Source: a bacterium
Lineage (GTDB): Bacteria; Krumholzibacteriota; Krumholzibacteriia; LZORAL124-64-63
DNA: 6,748 nt
NCBI GenBank assembly: GCA_018652925.1
Contig: JABIBH010000298.1
Location: 1 to 6,748 of the forward strand
Reading direction: 5' to 3'
Positions 1 through 6,035 of the stretch are shown one piece after another (the stretch's first letter is position 1; the number at the start of each line of letters is the position of its first letter). The notes beneath the pieces are model-generated. The model was not told the origin of the DNA. It did no database searches and was given only the letters and a program-made list of their open reading frames with translations. The translations under genes were made by a program, and so were the position numbers.

Positions 1-1110
1 AGCCATGGTGATGATTTGCTTCTACGCAGCCTTTGCAGAACTCTGATATTTGACTATGCGGCAGTGCCACACTTGCTCAGTACTCCTGGTGGAATTGGTG
101 GAGTTGTTGTGAACTGGCATCATGATTCCAATGAAGATTGGCGATTCATGGAGCAGATGGAAGAAACCAGAATCCTGCGCGATAACCTGGAATATTCCAT
201 GCATATCACTGCTGGTGACAGTCGTGATAAAAAAGGCGACATGTTGGGCTTTGATGCTTGTGGACCAGGAAAGCCGTATGTTGAAACTCTTATGAACTAC
301 GGGCAGATTGGCTCTCACGGTGGTTTGTATCACAACTGGTTTGCATGGAGCATTGAGGATGGATCTCTGGATGCATCCGGCATTGATTATCATATCACTC
401 GTAACAGTAAATGTCTGAGTTCAATCACCGGTCGACCAGTTACTGAATACTCAGCTCCAAACGGAACTCATCCACAACCAATGATGACTGAGATTCTGGA
501 ATCGCAAAATGTTGTGGCTTATTACAACACTGGGGACAGTGGAAGTGCACCAAACAGATTTTTCCAGAACGGTGTAATGCTGAGTGAAAATATAATCGGA
601 TTTCCTGTAATGCCATTTGGTGATATGGCATCGATGGGTGAAATGGACTCTGCAGGTTACAATGCTGAACAGGTTGAAAACTGGCTGAAAGAAACAGCCC
701 AATATTGTGCGGATCATCGTACGGTGCGGATGATTTACTCGCACCCTTATGACCTGTTTGAGTATGAAAACAGTGAACAATACATTGAACCGTTTTTGAA
801 CTGGCTGGATATGATGGAAGCCATGCAAGACAGCGGTAAGCTTCAGGTCAAACCGATGACTTATTTCGCTGAATTCCTGTTACACATGCTGGAAACCGAA
901 TTCAGTTTTAATATCGATGGAAAATGGCTGAAAGTTGAACTGCAAAATGATGCAGGGTTGAAAGATATTACATTTTCAGTCTCTGCTGACAAGTGGTTCA
1001 TACCAGAATCTGACGATGTTTCTGCAACTACTAGCCAGGGACAACATTTCATAACTGTCACTTCAGATATAAAAAGCCTTGAGCTGATCTGCCTAGAAAA
1101 CCAGGAGTAA
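1..1110 (+). CDS. Polysaccharide deacetylase-like (NodB-fold) protein, 5'-truncated by the window edge
   Basis: The reading frame is open from base 1, so the gene begins outside the window; 369 residues are visible. It resembles NodB-type metal-dependent carbohydrate deacetylases, which remove acetyl groups from envelope or exopolysaccharide sugars. Seen in the visible part: an NWHHDSNED segment (about residues 38-46) in the place of the catalytic Asp motif, SHGGLYH (about 105-111) as an H-x4-H metal-binding motif, YSAPNGTHPQ (about 150-159) where the family has its substrate-groove motif, and YSHPYDLFEY (about 246-255) supplying a late conserved His. About 75 C-terminal residues look like a separate all-beta domain. 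The opening SHGDD...LLRSL stretch suggests another domain upstream of the edge. An internal TTG at 16 is unlikely to be the true start because homology-like sequence continues upstream of it. The neighbouring outer-membrane barrel fits an exopolysaccharide operon. The motifs are divergent from classical NodB, so substrate and activity are inferred. Confidence 0.7.
   Translation, partial: SHGDDLLLRSLCRTLIFDYAAVPHLLSTPGGIGGVVVNWHHDSNEDWRFMEQMEETRILRDNLEYSMHITAGDSRDKKGDMLGFDACGPGKPYVETLMNYGQIGSHGGLYHNWFAWSIEDGSLDASGIDYHITRNSKCLSSITGRPVTEYSAPNGTHPQPMMTEILESQNVVAYYNTGDSGSAPNRFFQNGVMLSENIIGFPVMPFGDMASMGEMDSAGYNAEQVENWLKETAQYCADHRTVRMIYSHPYDLFEYENSEQYIEPFLNWLDMMEAMQDSGKLQVKPMTYFAEFLLHMLETEFSFNIDGKWLKVELQNDAGLKDITFSVSADKWFIPESDDVSATTSQGQHFITVTSDIKSLELICLENQE
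1103..1107 (+). promoter_or_regulatory. Ribosome-binding site AGGAG that fixes a TTG start
   Basis: AGGAG lies 7 nt before the TTG at 1115 and is embedded in the last codons of the upstream deacetylase gene. This supports TTG initiation for the barrel protein and suggests coupling to translation of the upstream gene. Confidence 0.7.
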
Positions 1111-1114
1111 TAAA

Positions 1115-1927
1115 TTGCGTAAACTGATTCCATTTCTAATACTGCTGCTGGTTACTCCCCTGTTTGCTGGCAATACTGCTGAAGAGCGAGCAACAATGAT
1201 TGAGTCTCTCAATTACAGGCTTGATATCGATTATCGATTTGATCAGCTTGATCCTGAAGAGAGTTACGGCAACTGGCACGGCACAACTGCAACTCTTTAT
1301 GCAAGACAATCGGTGGAGTTTGTTCCGTTTATAACTGCCGGTCTTTCCGGTCGTGATATTTCCGGTGACGACAGCTTTTTAGGCATCGGTGCATACGCAG
1401 TTCTGACTGAGGACATTTCAACTTATACGGCATTTACCAAAGGTTCAGAGAGTGATTTTGTGCCGGATTATCGCATCGATCATTTCTTCAACTTCATTGA
1501 TGGACCACGGACAATTATTGCCGGTGCAGGATACATGAAAAGTTATCGTGGACATGAGGATTACATTATTTCACTTGGCGCTCGATACTGGCAGGGACCA
1601 CTGATTCTGGAATACTTGCACTCAATTAATTACAGCTCTCCTGGTGGACATGAATCACACTCCAACCTGTTCACTGCAGGTTACGGTGCGGAAGGTACAT
1701 CCTGGATTTTCCTTACTTTTAAGCTCGGTGGCGAATCGTACACAGCAACTTATGTTGATCCATGGGAAAATATTAATCACGATGTAGTTGAAATATCTGC
1801 CAGCTTCTCACGCTGGTTTGGCCCAACCTGGGGTCTAAAATTGAATACAGGTTACCTCGATTTGACTCCTCACGATGACGGATATAGCAAATTCACTGCA
1901 GGATTCGGTGTATTCAAGGAATTTTGA
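1115..1927 (+). CDS. YaiO-like outer-membrane beta-barrel protein
   Basis: A 270-aa secreted protein. Residues 1-19 (MRKLIPFLILLLVTPLFAG) are a typical signal peptide: two basic residues, a hydrophobic core, and likely cleavage near LFA/G. The rest is rich in alternating aromatic and polar strands (for example YLHSINYSS, WIFLTFKLGG, VVEISASFSRWFG, SKFTAGFGVF) and ends in Lys-Glu-Phe, the terminal aromatic expected of Gram-negative barrels. The early LNYRLDIDYRFD strand, the ...DYRIDHFFNF... segment and the overall length recall YaiO-family outer-membrane proteins, which often lie in exopolysaccharide clusters. The start is TTG at 1115, chosen because AGGAG at 1103-1107 lies 7 nt upstream and the signal peptide begins there. 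It is 4 nt after the deacetylase stop, so the two genes are almost certainly cotranscribed and possibly translationally coupled. It could be another small barrel family; the outer-membrane location is firmer than the family name. Confidence 0.68.
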   Translation: MRKLIPFLILLLVTPLFAGNTAEERATMIESLNYRLDIDYRFDQLDPEESYGNWHGTTATLYARQSVEFVPFITAGLSGRDISGDDSFLGIGAYAVLTEDISTYTAFTKGSESDFVPDYRIDHFFNFIDGPRTIIAGAGYMKSYRGHEDYIISLGARYWQGPLILEYLHSINYSSPGGHESHSNLFTAGYGAEGTSWIFLTFKLGGESYTATYVDPWENINHDVVEISASFSRWFGPTWGLKLNTGYLDLTPHDDGYSKFTAGFGVFKEF

Positions 1928-1954
1928 CACAAAACCGGTTTTTTATGGTATGTT
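1924..1954 (+). promoter_or_regulatory. Sigma70-type promoter for the ADP-ribosylglycohydrolase gene
   Basis: A perfect -35 hexamer TTGACA (1924-1929) overlaps the stop codon of the barrel gene. It is followed after 19 bp by TATGTT (1949-1954), which is preceded by TGG, an extended -10 (TGn) element. Transcription would start near 1961, giving a leader of about 35-40 nt. The spacer holds a 12-bp palindrome, AAAACCGGTTTT (1931-1942), that could be an operator. The 19-bp spacer is longer than ideal; the extended -10 partly compensates. Prediction by eye only. Confidence 0.5.
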
Positions 1955-1999
1955 GTGAAAAGATATTGAAACTAAAATTTAACACTGGAGGCAATGAAG

Positions 2000-2794
2000 A
2001 TGTTTGGAGCCATTGCCGGCGACGTAATCGGATCCGCCTATGAATGGAACCCTGTTAAAACCACAGATTTCCAACTATTTACCGACAAAAGTTATTTTAC
2101 TGACGACACAGTTCTCACCGTAGCTACAGCCGCAGCTCTTACCAGCGATATGGGATATGCCCAGGTGTATCGATATTTTGCACGCATTTATCCAGATGCA
2201 GGATATGGTGGCATGTTCGAACGCTGGGTTCTTGACAACAATCAGGAACCTTACAACAGCTACGGCAACGGTTCAGCAATGCGAGTTGCACCAATAGCCT
2301 GGGCTTTTGAATCGATAGAACAAGTCCTTGCTGAAACAAAGAAAAGCGCCATGGTAACCCACAGTCATCCTGAGGGAGTCAAAGGTGCACAGGCCACTGC
2401 TACAGCCATTTTTATGGCGAGACACGGGATCAGCAAAGAAGCTATCAAAAATTATGTGGCTGCTCATTTTGGCTACGACCTGGATCGTAAGCTGGATGAC
2501 ATAAGACCTGATTACAAGTTCGATGTCTCATGCCAGGGCTCTGTTCCTGAGGCTATTATCGCATTTTTGGAAGGTAACAGCTGGGAACATACAGTCAGGC
2601 TGGCAGTTTCTCTTGGTGGTGATAGTGACACTCAGGCAGCCATTGCAGGTAGTATTGCTGAAGCATTCTACGGTTCTGTGCCGCAGGAGATTATGGACAA
2701 AGTCACTCCGCTGCTGACCAGAGATTTGCAGGAAATCATGGACCGCTTTGTGAAGTCGTTTATGAAGGACACCAAGTTGACCGAAGCTTTTTAG
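2000..2794 (+). CDS. ADP-ribosylglycohydrolase (ARH/DraG family)
   Basis: A 264-aa soluble protein with the signatures of ADP-ribosylglycohydrolases, enzymes that hydrolyse ADP-ribose from modified proteins (as DraG does for nitrogenase reductase) or from other ADP-ribosylated molecules, using two Mg2+ ions. Seen: the N-terminal MFGAIAGDVIGSAYEW segment typical of the family, TDDT at about residues 34-37 (metal ligands), GNGSAMR at about 89-95, a THSHPEG segment at about 120-126, and GGDSDTQAAIAG at about 206-217 carrying the second metal-binding Asp cluster. All key acidic residues are present, so it is probably active. GGAGG at 1987-1991 is 8 nt before the ATG at 2000 but only 2 nt before an in-frame ATG at 1994, so 2000 is preferred. 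No ADP-ribosyltransferase partner is in the window, so the substrate is unknown. It has its own promoter and runs convergently into the aminotransferase gene. Confidence 0.92.
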   Translation: MFGAIAGDVIGSAYEWNPVKTTDFQLFTDKSYFTDDTVLTVATAAALTSDMGYAQVYRYFARIYPDAGYGGMFERWVLDNNQEPYNSYGNGSAMRVAPIAWAFESIEQVLAETKKSAMVTHSHPEGVKGAQATATAIFMARHGISKEAIKNYVAAHFGYDLDRKLDDIRPDYKFDVSCQGSVPEAIIAFLEGNSWEHTVRLAVSLGGDSDTQAAIAGSIAEAFYGSVPQEIMDKVTPLLTRDLQEIMDRFVKSFMKDTKLTEAF

Positions 2795-4089
2795 CTCAGA
2801 TACTTTTCAAGCAACCCCTTAAAGAGTGCAGGCACTGCTTGCATAGCTTGGGGGGTTTCCACAAAAGCTACTCGCAGTTGTGTGCGACCTGGATTTGGCG
2901 CTCCGTCTGGTACGGAATAGAAGCCTGCCATCGGGGCAGTGAGCAAAGTCAGTGACTTGCCATCGACTTCAACTTCTCCCTCACTTGCACACCATTTTAC
3001 AAACTCAAGAGCTGAGAAATTGTCGCCAACCATGTTGCGCAGATCGATTACTGAATAAAGCGCTGCATCAGGACTTGAAACAATTACTTCTGGTAGGACT
3101 GCTTTCATTCCATCGGCAAAAGCGAATAACATATCTCTGTAATAATCTCGTTGATTTGCATACCACTTTTGCAGATCGGCGTGAGATTCTTCAAGCAGAC
3201 CGGCAAAAATGTACTGACCGATAACAGAGGAACACAAACTCACAGTATGTTCTGCAATTGCCTTGCGATGGAACAGTTCGTTGTCGGAAACAAGTGCACC
3301 GATTCTCAGGCCACATGCGTTCCACACCTTGCTTGATGTCTCAATTCCAATCCTTCTGCCAGTAATCCCGGGGACCGCTTCTTCAGTTATGCCCCACACG
3401 CTTGAAACTTCGCCGTCTGTGTAATAGAACTCGCGGTACGCTTCATCGCTGACCAGCCAGAGGTCGTGTTTTACACAAAGTTTGGCCAGTTCGTTGATAG
3501 CATCCTGATCATAATATTGACCTGTTGGATTGTCGTAAGGAATCAGTACAACAGCTTTTGGGTGATGCTCTTCAATGACTGCTTCAATTTCAGAAATATC
3601 TGGCAGAGCAAATTTTCCATCGTCACTGAGCTTGCGTTGTATTGAACAAGTTGCGCGGCCCAAGCGTTGGCAAAGTGTTTTATAATTGGTGTAAGCTGCG
3701 TCAATCAAAAGTAGAGGATCTTCACTGCTGCCAGCAGGCCCACAGACTCCAGTAATCAGCAGCTCCATTGCCAGGCTGCCACCTTCTGTGATGTGTGCAT
3801 GCAAGTTGTCGGTTGGGAATCCACTTGAAGCAATGATATGCATAAACGCATCCACACATTCCTGTGTGCCACTTGTTGCACTGTACTTTACTACCCCATT
3901 TTCAAATGGAGAGCCCGATGCGTTGAGATTGTTCATGCGCTTCTGCATTGCCGGGTGCATTGGCAAGTTGATGTTACCAATAGCCAGGTTGATTGCTTCT
4001 GTTTTGTCCTGACGATCGTCAAACATAATCTGGGCCATCCTGATTACAGATGGTTGGCGCGATTCAAACTGTGCAGACATCTTAGGCAT
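2791..4089 (-). CDS. PLP-dependent class I/II aminotransferase
   Basis: A 432-aa fold-type I aminotransferase, about the family's usual length. It transfers amino groups between an amino acid and a 2-oxo acid through pyridoxal phosphate in the cytoplasm. Seen: KYSATSGTQE (about residues 68-77) in the N-terminal substrate region, a glycine-rich TEGGSLAMEL cofactor-phosphate segment (about 101-110), YDNPTG with Asn187, SDEAY with Asp215 (binds the pyridine N) and Tyr218, ETSSK with Lys254 as the Schiff-base lysine, Arg262 in NACGLRIG, and TQLRVAF with Arg406 as the likely substrate-carboxylate arginine. The core is complete. The start at 4089 is chosen because GGAGG lies 5-6 nt upstream; a longer frame to 4218 adds 43 basic, unconserved-looking residues without a ribosome-binding site. 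Substrate specificity (aspartate, aromatic or other) cannot be read from the sequence. The stop overlaps that of the convergent ADP-ribosylglycohydrolase. The upstream region holds many inverted repeats, suggesting tight regulation. Confidence 0.9.
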   Translation of the reverse strand: MPKMSAQFESRQPSVIRMAQIMFDDRQDKTEAINLAIGNINLPMHPAMQKRMNNLNASGSPFENGVVKYSATSGTQECVDAFMHIIASSGFPTDNLHAHITEGGSLAMELLITGVCGPAGSSEDPLLLIDAAYTNYKTLCQRLGRATCSIQRKLSDDGKFALPDISEIEAVIEEHHPKAVVLIPYDNPTGQYYDQDAINELAKLCVKHDLWLVSDEAYREFYYTDGEVSSVWGITEEAVPGITGRRIGIETSSKVWNACGLRIGALVSDNELFHRKAIAEHTVSLCSSVIGQYIFAGLLEESHADLQKWYANQRDYYRDMLFAFADGMKAVLPEVIVSSPDAALYSVIDLRNMVGDNFSALEFVKWCASEGEVEVDGKSLTLLTAPMAGFYSVPDGAPNPGRTQLRVAFVETPQAMQAVPALFKGLLEKYLS

Positions 4090-4094
4090 GGGAT

Positions 4095-4100
4095 TCCTCC
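4095..4100 (-). promoter_or_regulatory. Ribosome-binding site deciding the aminotransferase start
   Basis: On the minus strand GGAGGAA precedes the ATG at 4089 with good spacing. This favours 4089 over the in-frame ATG at 4218, and over the ATG at 4080, which would sit too far away. Confidence 0.75.
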
Positions 4101-4169
4101 GGTAAAGTGTTGAGATAAATGTCATATGTGGAGGGCGGTTGGGCAAGGATTTGTCGGCGTGTGTAGGCT

Positions 4170-4188
4170 TTTTCCAATGTTTGGAAAA
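4170..4188. repeat. 8-bp inverted repeat in the aminotransferase leader
   Basis: TTTTCCAA (4170-4177) and TTGGAAAA (4181-4188) are perfect arms around a 3-nt centre. It lies about 80 bp upstream of the start codon. It may be an operator or a small leader hairpin; there is no T-tract supporting termination. Confidence 0.4.
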
Positions 4189-4198
4189 TGTTAATGAG

Positions 4199-4248
4199 AT
4201 ATGTCGATGATTTTGCATTTTATCGACATATCAGAAGAATATGTCGAT
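4199..4248. repeat. Three copies of a 10-bp box ATATGTCGAT (candidate operator array)
   Basis: Identical 10-mers lie at 4199-4208 (+), 4222-4231 (inverted) and 4239-4248 (+). Copies one and three are exactly 40 bp apart. Copies one and two make an 11-bp inverted repeat (4198-4208 with 4222-4232) around 13 nt. Copies two and three diverge around a 7-bp spacer. Three exact 10-mers within 50 bp upstream of a gene are best explained as binding sites for a transcription factor. I do not recognise the factor. Confidence 0.6.
4219..4247 (-). promoter_or_regulatory. Possible aminotransferase promoter overlapping ATATGTCGAT boxes
   Basis: Reading toward the aminotransferase, TCGACA (4247-4242, one mismatch to TTGACA) is followed after 17 bp by GATAAA (4224-4219), a fair -10. 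Both hexamers overlap copies of the repeated 10-bp box. A regulator bound to the boxes would therefore cover the promoter. The -10 is weak and other promoters in this region are possible. Confidence 0.35.
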
Positions 4249-4267
4249 GGTTTACCTAAACCACTTT

Positions 4268-4294
4268 TTTAAGGTCGCAATTTGCGACCTTAAA
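4268..4294. repeat. 27-bp near-perfect palindrome (13-bp arms)
   Basis: The left arm 4268-4280 (TTTAAGGTCGCAA) and the right arm 4282-4294 (its exact reverse complement) flank a single T. It is not followed by a T-run on either strand, so it reads more like a protein-binding palindrome than a terminator. It sits about 180 bp upstream of the aminotransferase and between other inverted repeats. Confidence 0.55.
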
Positions 4295-4317
4295 CAATCA
4301 AACTCCTGAGCTGTTAG

Positions 4318-4348
4318 TTGACATAATTATTTTCTACCCGGGTAGAAA
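4318..4348 (+). promoter_or_regulatory. Weak candidate plus-strand promoter over the CCCGGG palindrome
   Basis: TTGACA (4318-4323) is followed after 19 bp by TAGAAA (4343-4348), a 4/6 match to the -10. The 22-bp palindrome fills the spacer and -10. If real, it would transcribe the noncoding stretch up to the hairpin at 4439-4469. The -10 is poor, so confidence is low. Confidence 0.25.
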
Positions 4349-4350
4349 AT
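4329..4350. repeat. 22-bp perfect palindrome centred on CCCGGG
   Basis: Arms of 11 bp with no spacer: ATTTTCTACCC (4329-4339) and GGGTAGAAAAT (4340-4350). A perfect -35-like TTGACA lies just upstream at 4318-4323 on the plus strand. A symmetric site of this length is typical of a dimeric repressor operator. Confidence 0.5.
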
Positions 4351-4438
4351 TAAAAAACCTGCTTTGAGTGCTTATGCTTTCCCAGATTCAACAATTACTG
4401 TTTTTTGAATATTATTCCAACCAGTTGCAGGTAAATAT

Positions 4439-4469
4439 GATTGGTCAGGCATTGCCTGACCAATCTTTT
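4439..4469. terminator. Strong intrinsic terminator hairpin, probably bidirectional
   Basis: Perfect 12-bp arms, GATTGGTCAGGC (4439-4450) and GCCTGACCAATC (4454-4465), enclose a 3-nt loop. It begins 17 nt past the stop of the minus-strand DUF4062 gene, where a terminator is expected. The U-run is actually better on the plus strand (TTTT at 4466-4469) than on the minus strand (ATATTT). It could therefore end transcripts from both directions. Confidence 0.75.
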
Positions 4470-4482
4470 GGCAGTTTATGGT

Positions 4483-6000
4483 TCAAGAATTTTTGTTGTC
4501 CTTTATTTCTGATTCAAGTTGTTTTTTCAGCTGTAGCCCCTTTTCAGTCAACATGTATCGTTGATTTGGATGGGTGATGCTATCAGGATATTTCAATTCT
4601 ATCAAACCTGACCTTAGAGCAGGATTTATATAATTATCGACAAAAGTCTCCCTGTGAGCTAATCCAATCAATTGTTGAATTTGAGATCTTGTCATCTCGC
4701 CATTAACAACCAAAACTACCCTCTCAGCTTGTCCGGTAGCTTGTCCGGTGACTTGTCCGGTAGCTTGTCCGGTGATTTGTCCGGTTGCTTCCCCACATCT
4801 CCAAATAATAGCTCTAAATGTATCCTCTTCCTGGAAGATAGGCTCTTTCAGACCTGCGTCGTTGCACAAATCAAACATATCCAGTATTCCCGTTCCCAAC
4901 TGTTCTATCAAACCTGCCAGATATAATGGATTAGCAATAAGTGGATTCGCAGGTATTGAAGCATGTGGCTCCTTCAGCATTGCAATTGTAAGATTATGTG
5001 GAAGTTGACCAGGATTCCAGATCTCAACTCTATCACGGAATAACATCACCTGCACACTACCAGCACTGGTATAATCCTTATGAGCAATCGCATTTACAAT
5101 TGCCTCTGTAACAACAGGTCTAGGAATCTCATAGATAAGTGGTGCATTCACTGAGGTCTCTCGTAAACCAACTTCAACATTAATCCGAGACATCACAAAG
5201 TCTACTGCCTGATTAACCAGCTGAAACAAATCTCCCTTATATATCTGGTAAGCTGGTACTGGTTTCACAATTCTGTTTCCATGAAATTGAACACACTTTA
5301 TTACTGAACTTATGAAATACTGCTGAGGCTTATTCCCAAAAAGTAAAATAGACGCATTAGTTAGCTTATCATCTCTGGTGAGATCCAAGTGTGTCAGCAC
5401 TTTCTCAGGAGAAGCTGTATCAGGCAGAGGAAAGCCTCGCTTTGCTCTTGCCATGCGAACAAAGTCTGCAATTTTTTCCGAATCCAGATCATTTTCAATA
5501 GTCGCAAATTCACAAATCGATGCATCAAATGGACCAGAACGAATCAACCCTTTCTCTTCCAGATATCTTATCAACGCGCTATAAACACAGGTCTTTAGAT
5601 TATCTGGTGATGAGAACTTCTTGCGAACAATTTCCTTTTCAATTTTCCTTATAAATTCCTGCTCTTTGGGATGTCTATTATCATCTTCTTCAGTCAGAAA
5701 AATCAGTCGGTATTTATTATCTATAGTTGCTACATCGTATTCGCGTTCTGTCGGAGAAACCCCATCATCATCTTCGCTGCCATACTCTTTCCCAAGAATG
5801 CCCAGGTATATGTCGCAGCTATTAACTTCTTCTAAATAAACTCTATCCGCTCGCTGGTTCAACGCCGGTATATTCTCAAAAATAAAAGGAACGAAAAAAC
5901 GGCACAACAATGCATCCGACAGCAGATAATCATTCAGCATTTGCCGTTCTTCAACAAACTCTGACTGAACTGAGCTGATAAATATTTTTTGTTTTCGCAT
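4483..6000 (-). CDS. DUF4062 + AlbA/RecG-like ATPase (HATPase_c_4) + winged-helix protein
   Basis: A 505-aa multidomain protein. Residues 1-105: DUF4062, with KIFISSVQSEFVEER (5-19), FIFENIPA (39-46), EEVNSCDIYLGILGKEYG (57-74) and GVSPTEREY (80-88). Residues about 155-250: the linker region seen in AlbA_2/RecG-like proteins, including LTNASILLFGNKPQQYF (213-229). Residues about 285-400: a GHKL-type ATPase with the N-box TEAIVNAIAHKDY (298-310), RVEIWNPGQLP (324-334) and EQLGTGILDM (366-375). Residues 405-424: five TGQ units. Residues about 433-492: a winged helix (GEMTRSQIQQLIGL...). DUF4062 is common at the N-terminus of NTPase signalling proteins suspected in defence; the reaction is unknown. 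The start at 6000 is preferred because GGAAGGGG lies 6 nt upstream; an extended frame to 6072 runs into hicB and lacks such a site. It follows hicB by 35 bp and is likely cotranscribed. It might be a regulator, a stress sensor or a defence effector. Confidence 0.82.
   Translation of the reverse strand: MRKQKIFISSVQSEFVEERQMLNDYLLSDALLCRFFVPFIFENIPALNQRADRVYLEEVNSCDIYLGILGKEYGSEDDDGVSPTEREYDVATIDNKYRLIFLTEEDDNRHPKEQEFIRKIEKEIVRKKFSSPDNLKTCVYSALIRYLEEKGLIRSGPFDASICEFATIENDLDSEKIADFVRMARAKRGFPLPDTASPEKVLTHLDLTRDDKLTNASILLFGNKPQQYFISSVIKCVQFHGNRIVKPVPAYQIYKGDLFQLVNQAVDFVMSRINVEVGLRETSVNAPLIYEIPRPVVTEAIVNAIAHKDYTSAGSVQVMLFRDRVEIWNPGQLPHNLTIAMLKEPHASIPANPLIANPLYLAGLIEQLGTGILDMFDLCNDAGLKEPIFQEEDTFRAIIWRCGEATGQITGQATGQVTGQATGQAERVVLVVNGEMTRSQIQQLIGLAHRETFVDNYINPALRSGLIELKYPDSITHPNQRYMLTEKGLQLKKQLESEIKDNKNS
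4729..4788 (-). repeat. Five tandem 12-bp units encoding (A/I/V)-TGQ linker
   Basis: TTGTCCGGT begins at 4729, 4741, 4753, 4765 and 4777, an exact 12-bp period with only the variable codon and few other bases differing. On the minus strand each unit encodes Thr-Gly-Gln plus one small or aliphatic residue, forming a flexible linker between the ATPase and winged-helix domains. Because the unit is four codons, gain or loss of copies keeps the frame and changes only linker length. Confidence 0.9.
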
Positions 6001-6006
6001 AGACAA

Positions 6007-6014
6007 CCCCTTCC
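6007..6014 (-). promoter_or_regulatory. Ribosome-binding site deciding the DUF4062 start
   Basis: GGAAGGGG on the minus strand lies 6 nt before the ATG at 6000, between the hicB stop and the DUF4062 gene. It supports the shorter 505-aa product. Confidence 0.65.
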
Positions 6015-6035
6015 AGGATAAAACACAAAATCCGA

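Noticed and set aside
451..828. Minus-strand open frames antisense to the deacetylase
   Set aside because: No ribosome-binding site or recognisable domain; the plus-strand frame with catalytic motifs explains the region.
1931..1944. AAAACCGGTTTT followed by TT as a terminator for the barrel gene
   Set aside because: A palindrome without a loop can form only a very short stem, and it sits inside a better-supported promoter. It cannot be excluded but is weak.
2825..2836. AGTGC-AG-GCACT as a terminator for the ADP-ribosylglycohydrolase
   Set aside because: Short stem, tiny loop, no T-run, and it lies in the coding region of the convergent gene.
4090..4218. N-terminal extension of the aminotransferase to the ATG at 4218
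   Set aside because: The extra 43 residues are basic and not typical of the family, while a GGAGGA site directs initiation at 4089. The extension would also overlap the operator boxes.
4368..4577. 69-codon plus-strand open frame, with an SQIQQL segment resembling SQIQQL in the DUF4062 protein
   Set aside because: It runs through the terminator hairpin and into the antisense of the DUF4062 gene, and has no ribosome-binding site. The resemblance rests on about 12 matching bases in opposite orientation, which can be chance.
4729..4788. Tandem repeat considered as a CRISPR-like array
   Set aside because: Units are 12 bp with no spacers and lie in frame inside a coding region, so this is a protein linker repeat.
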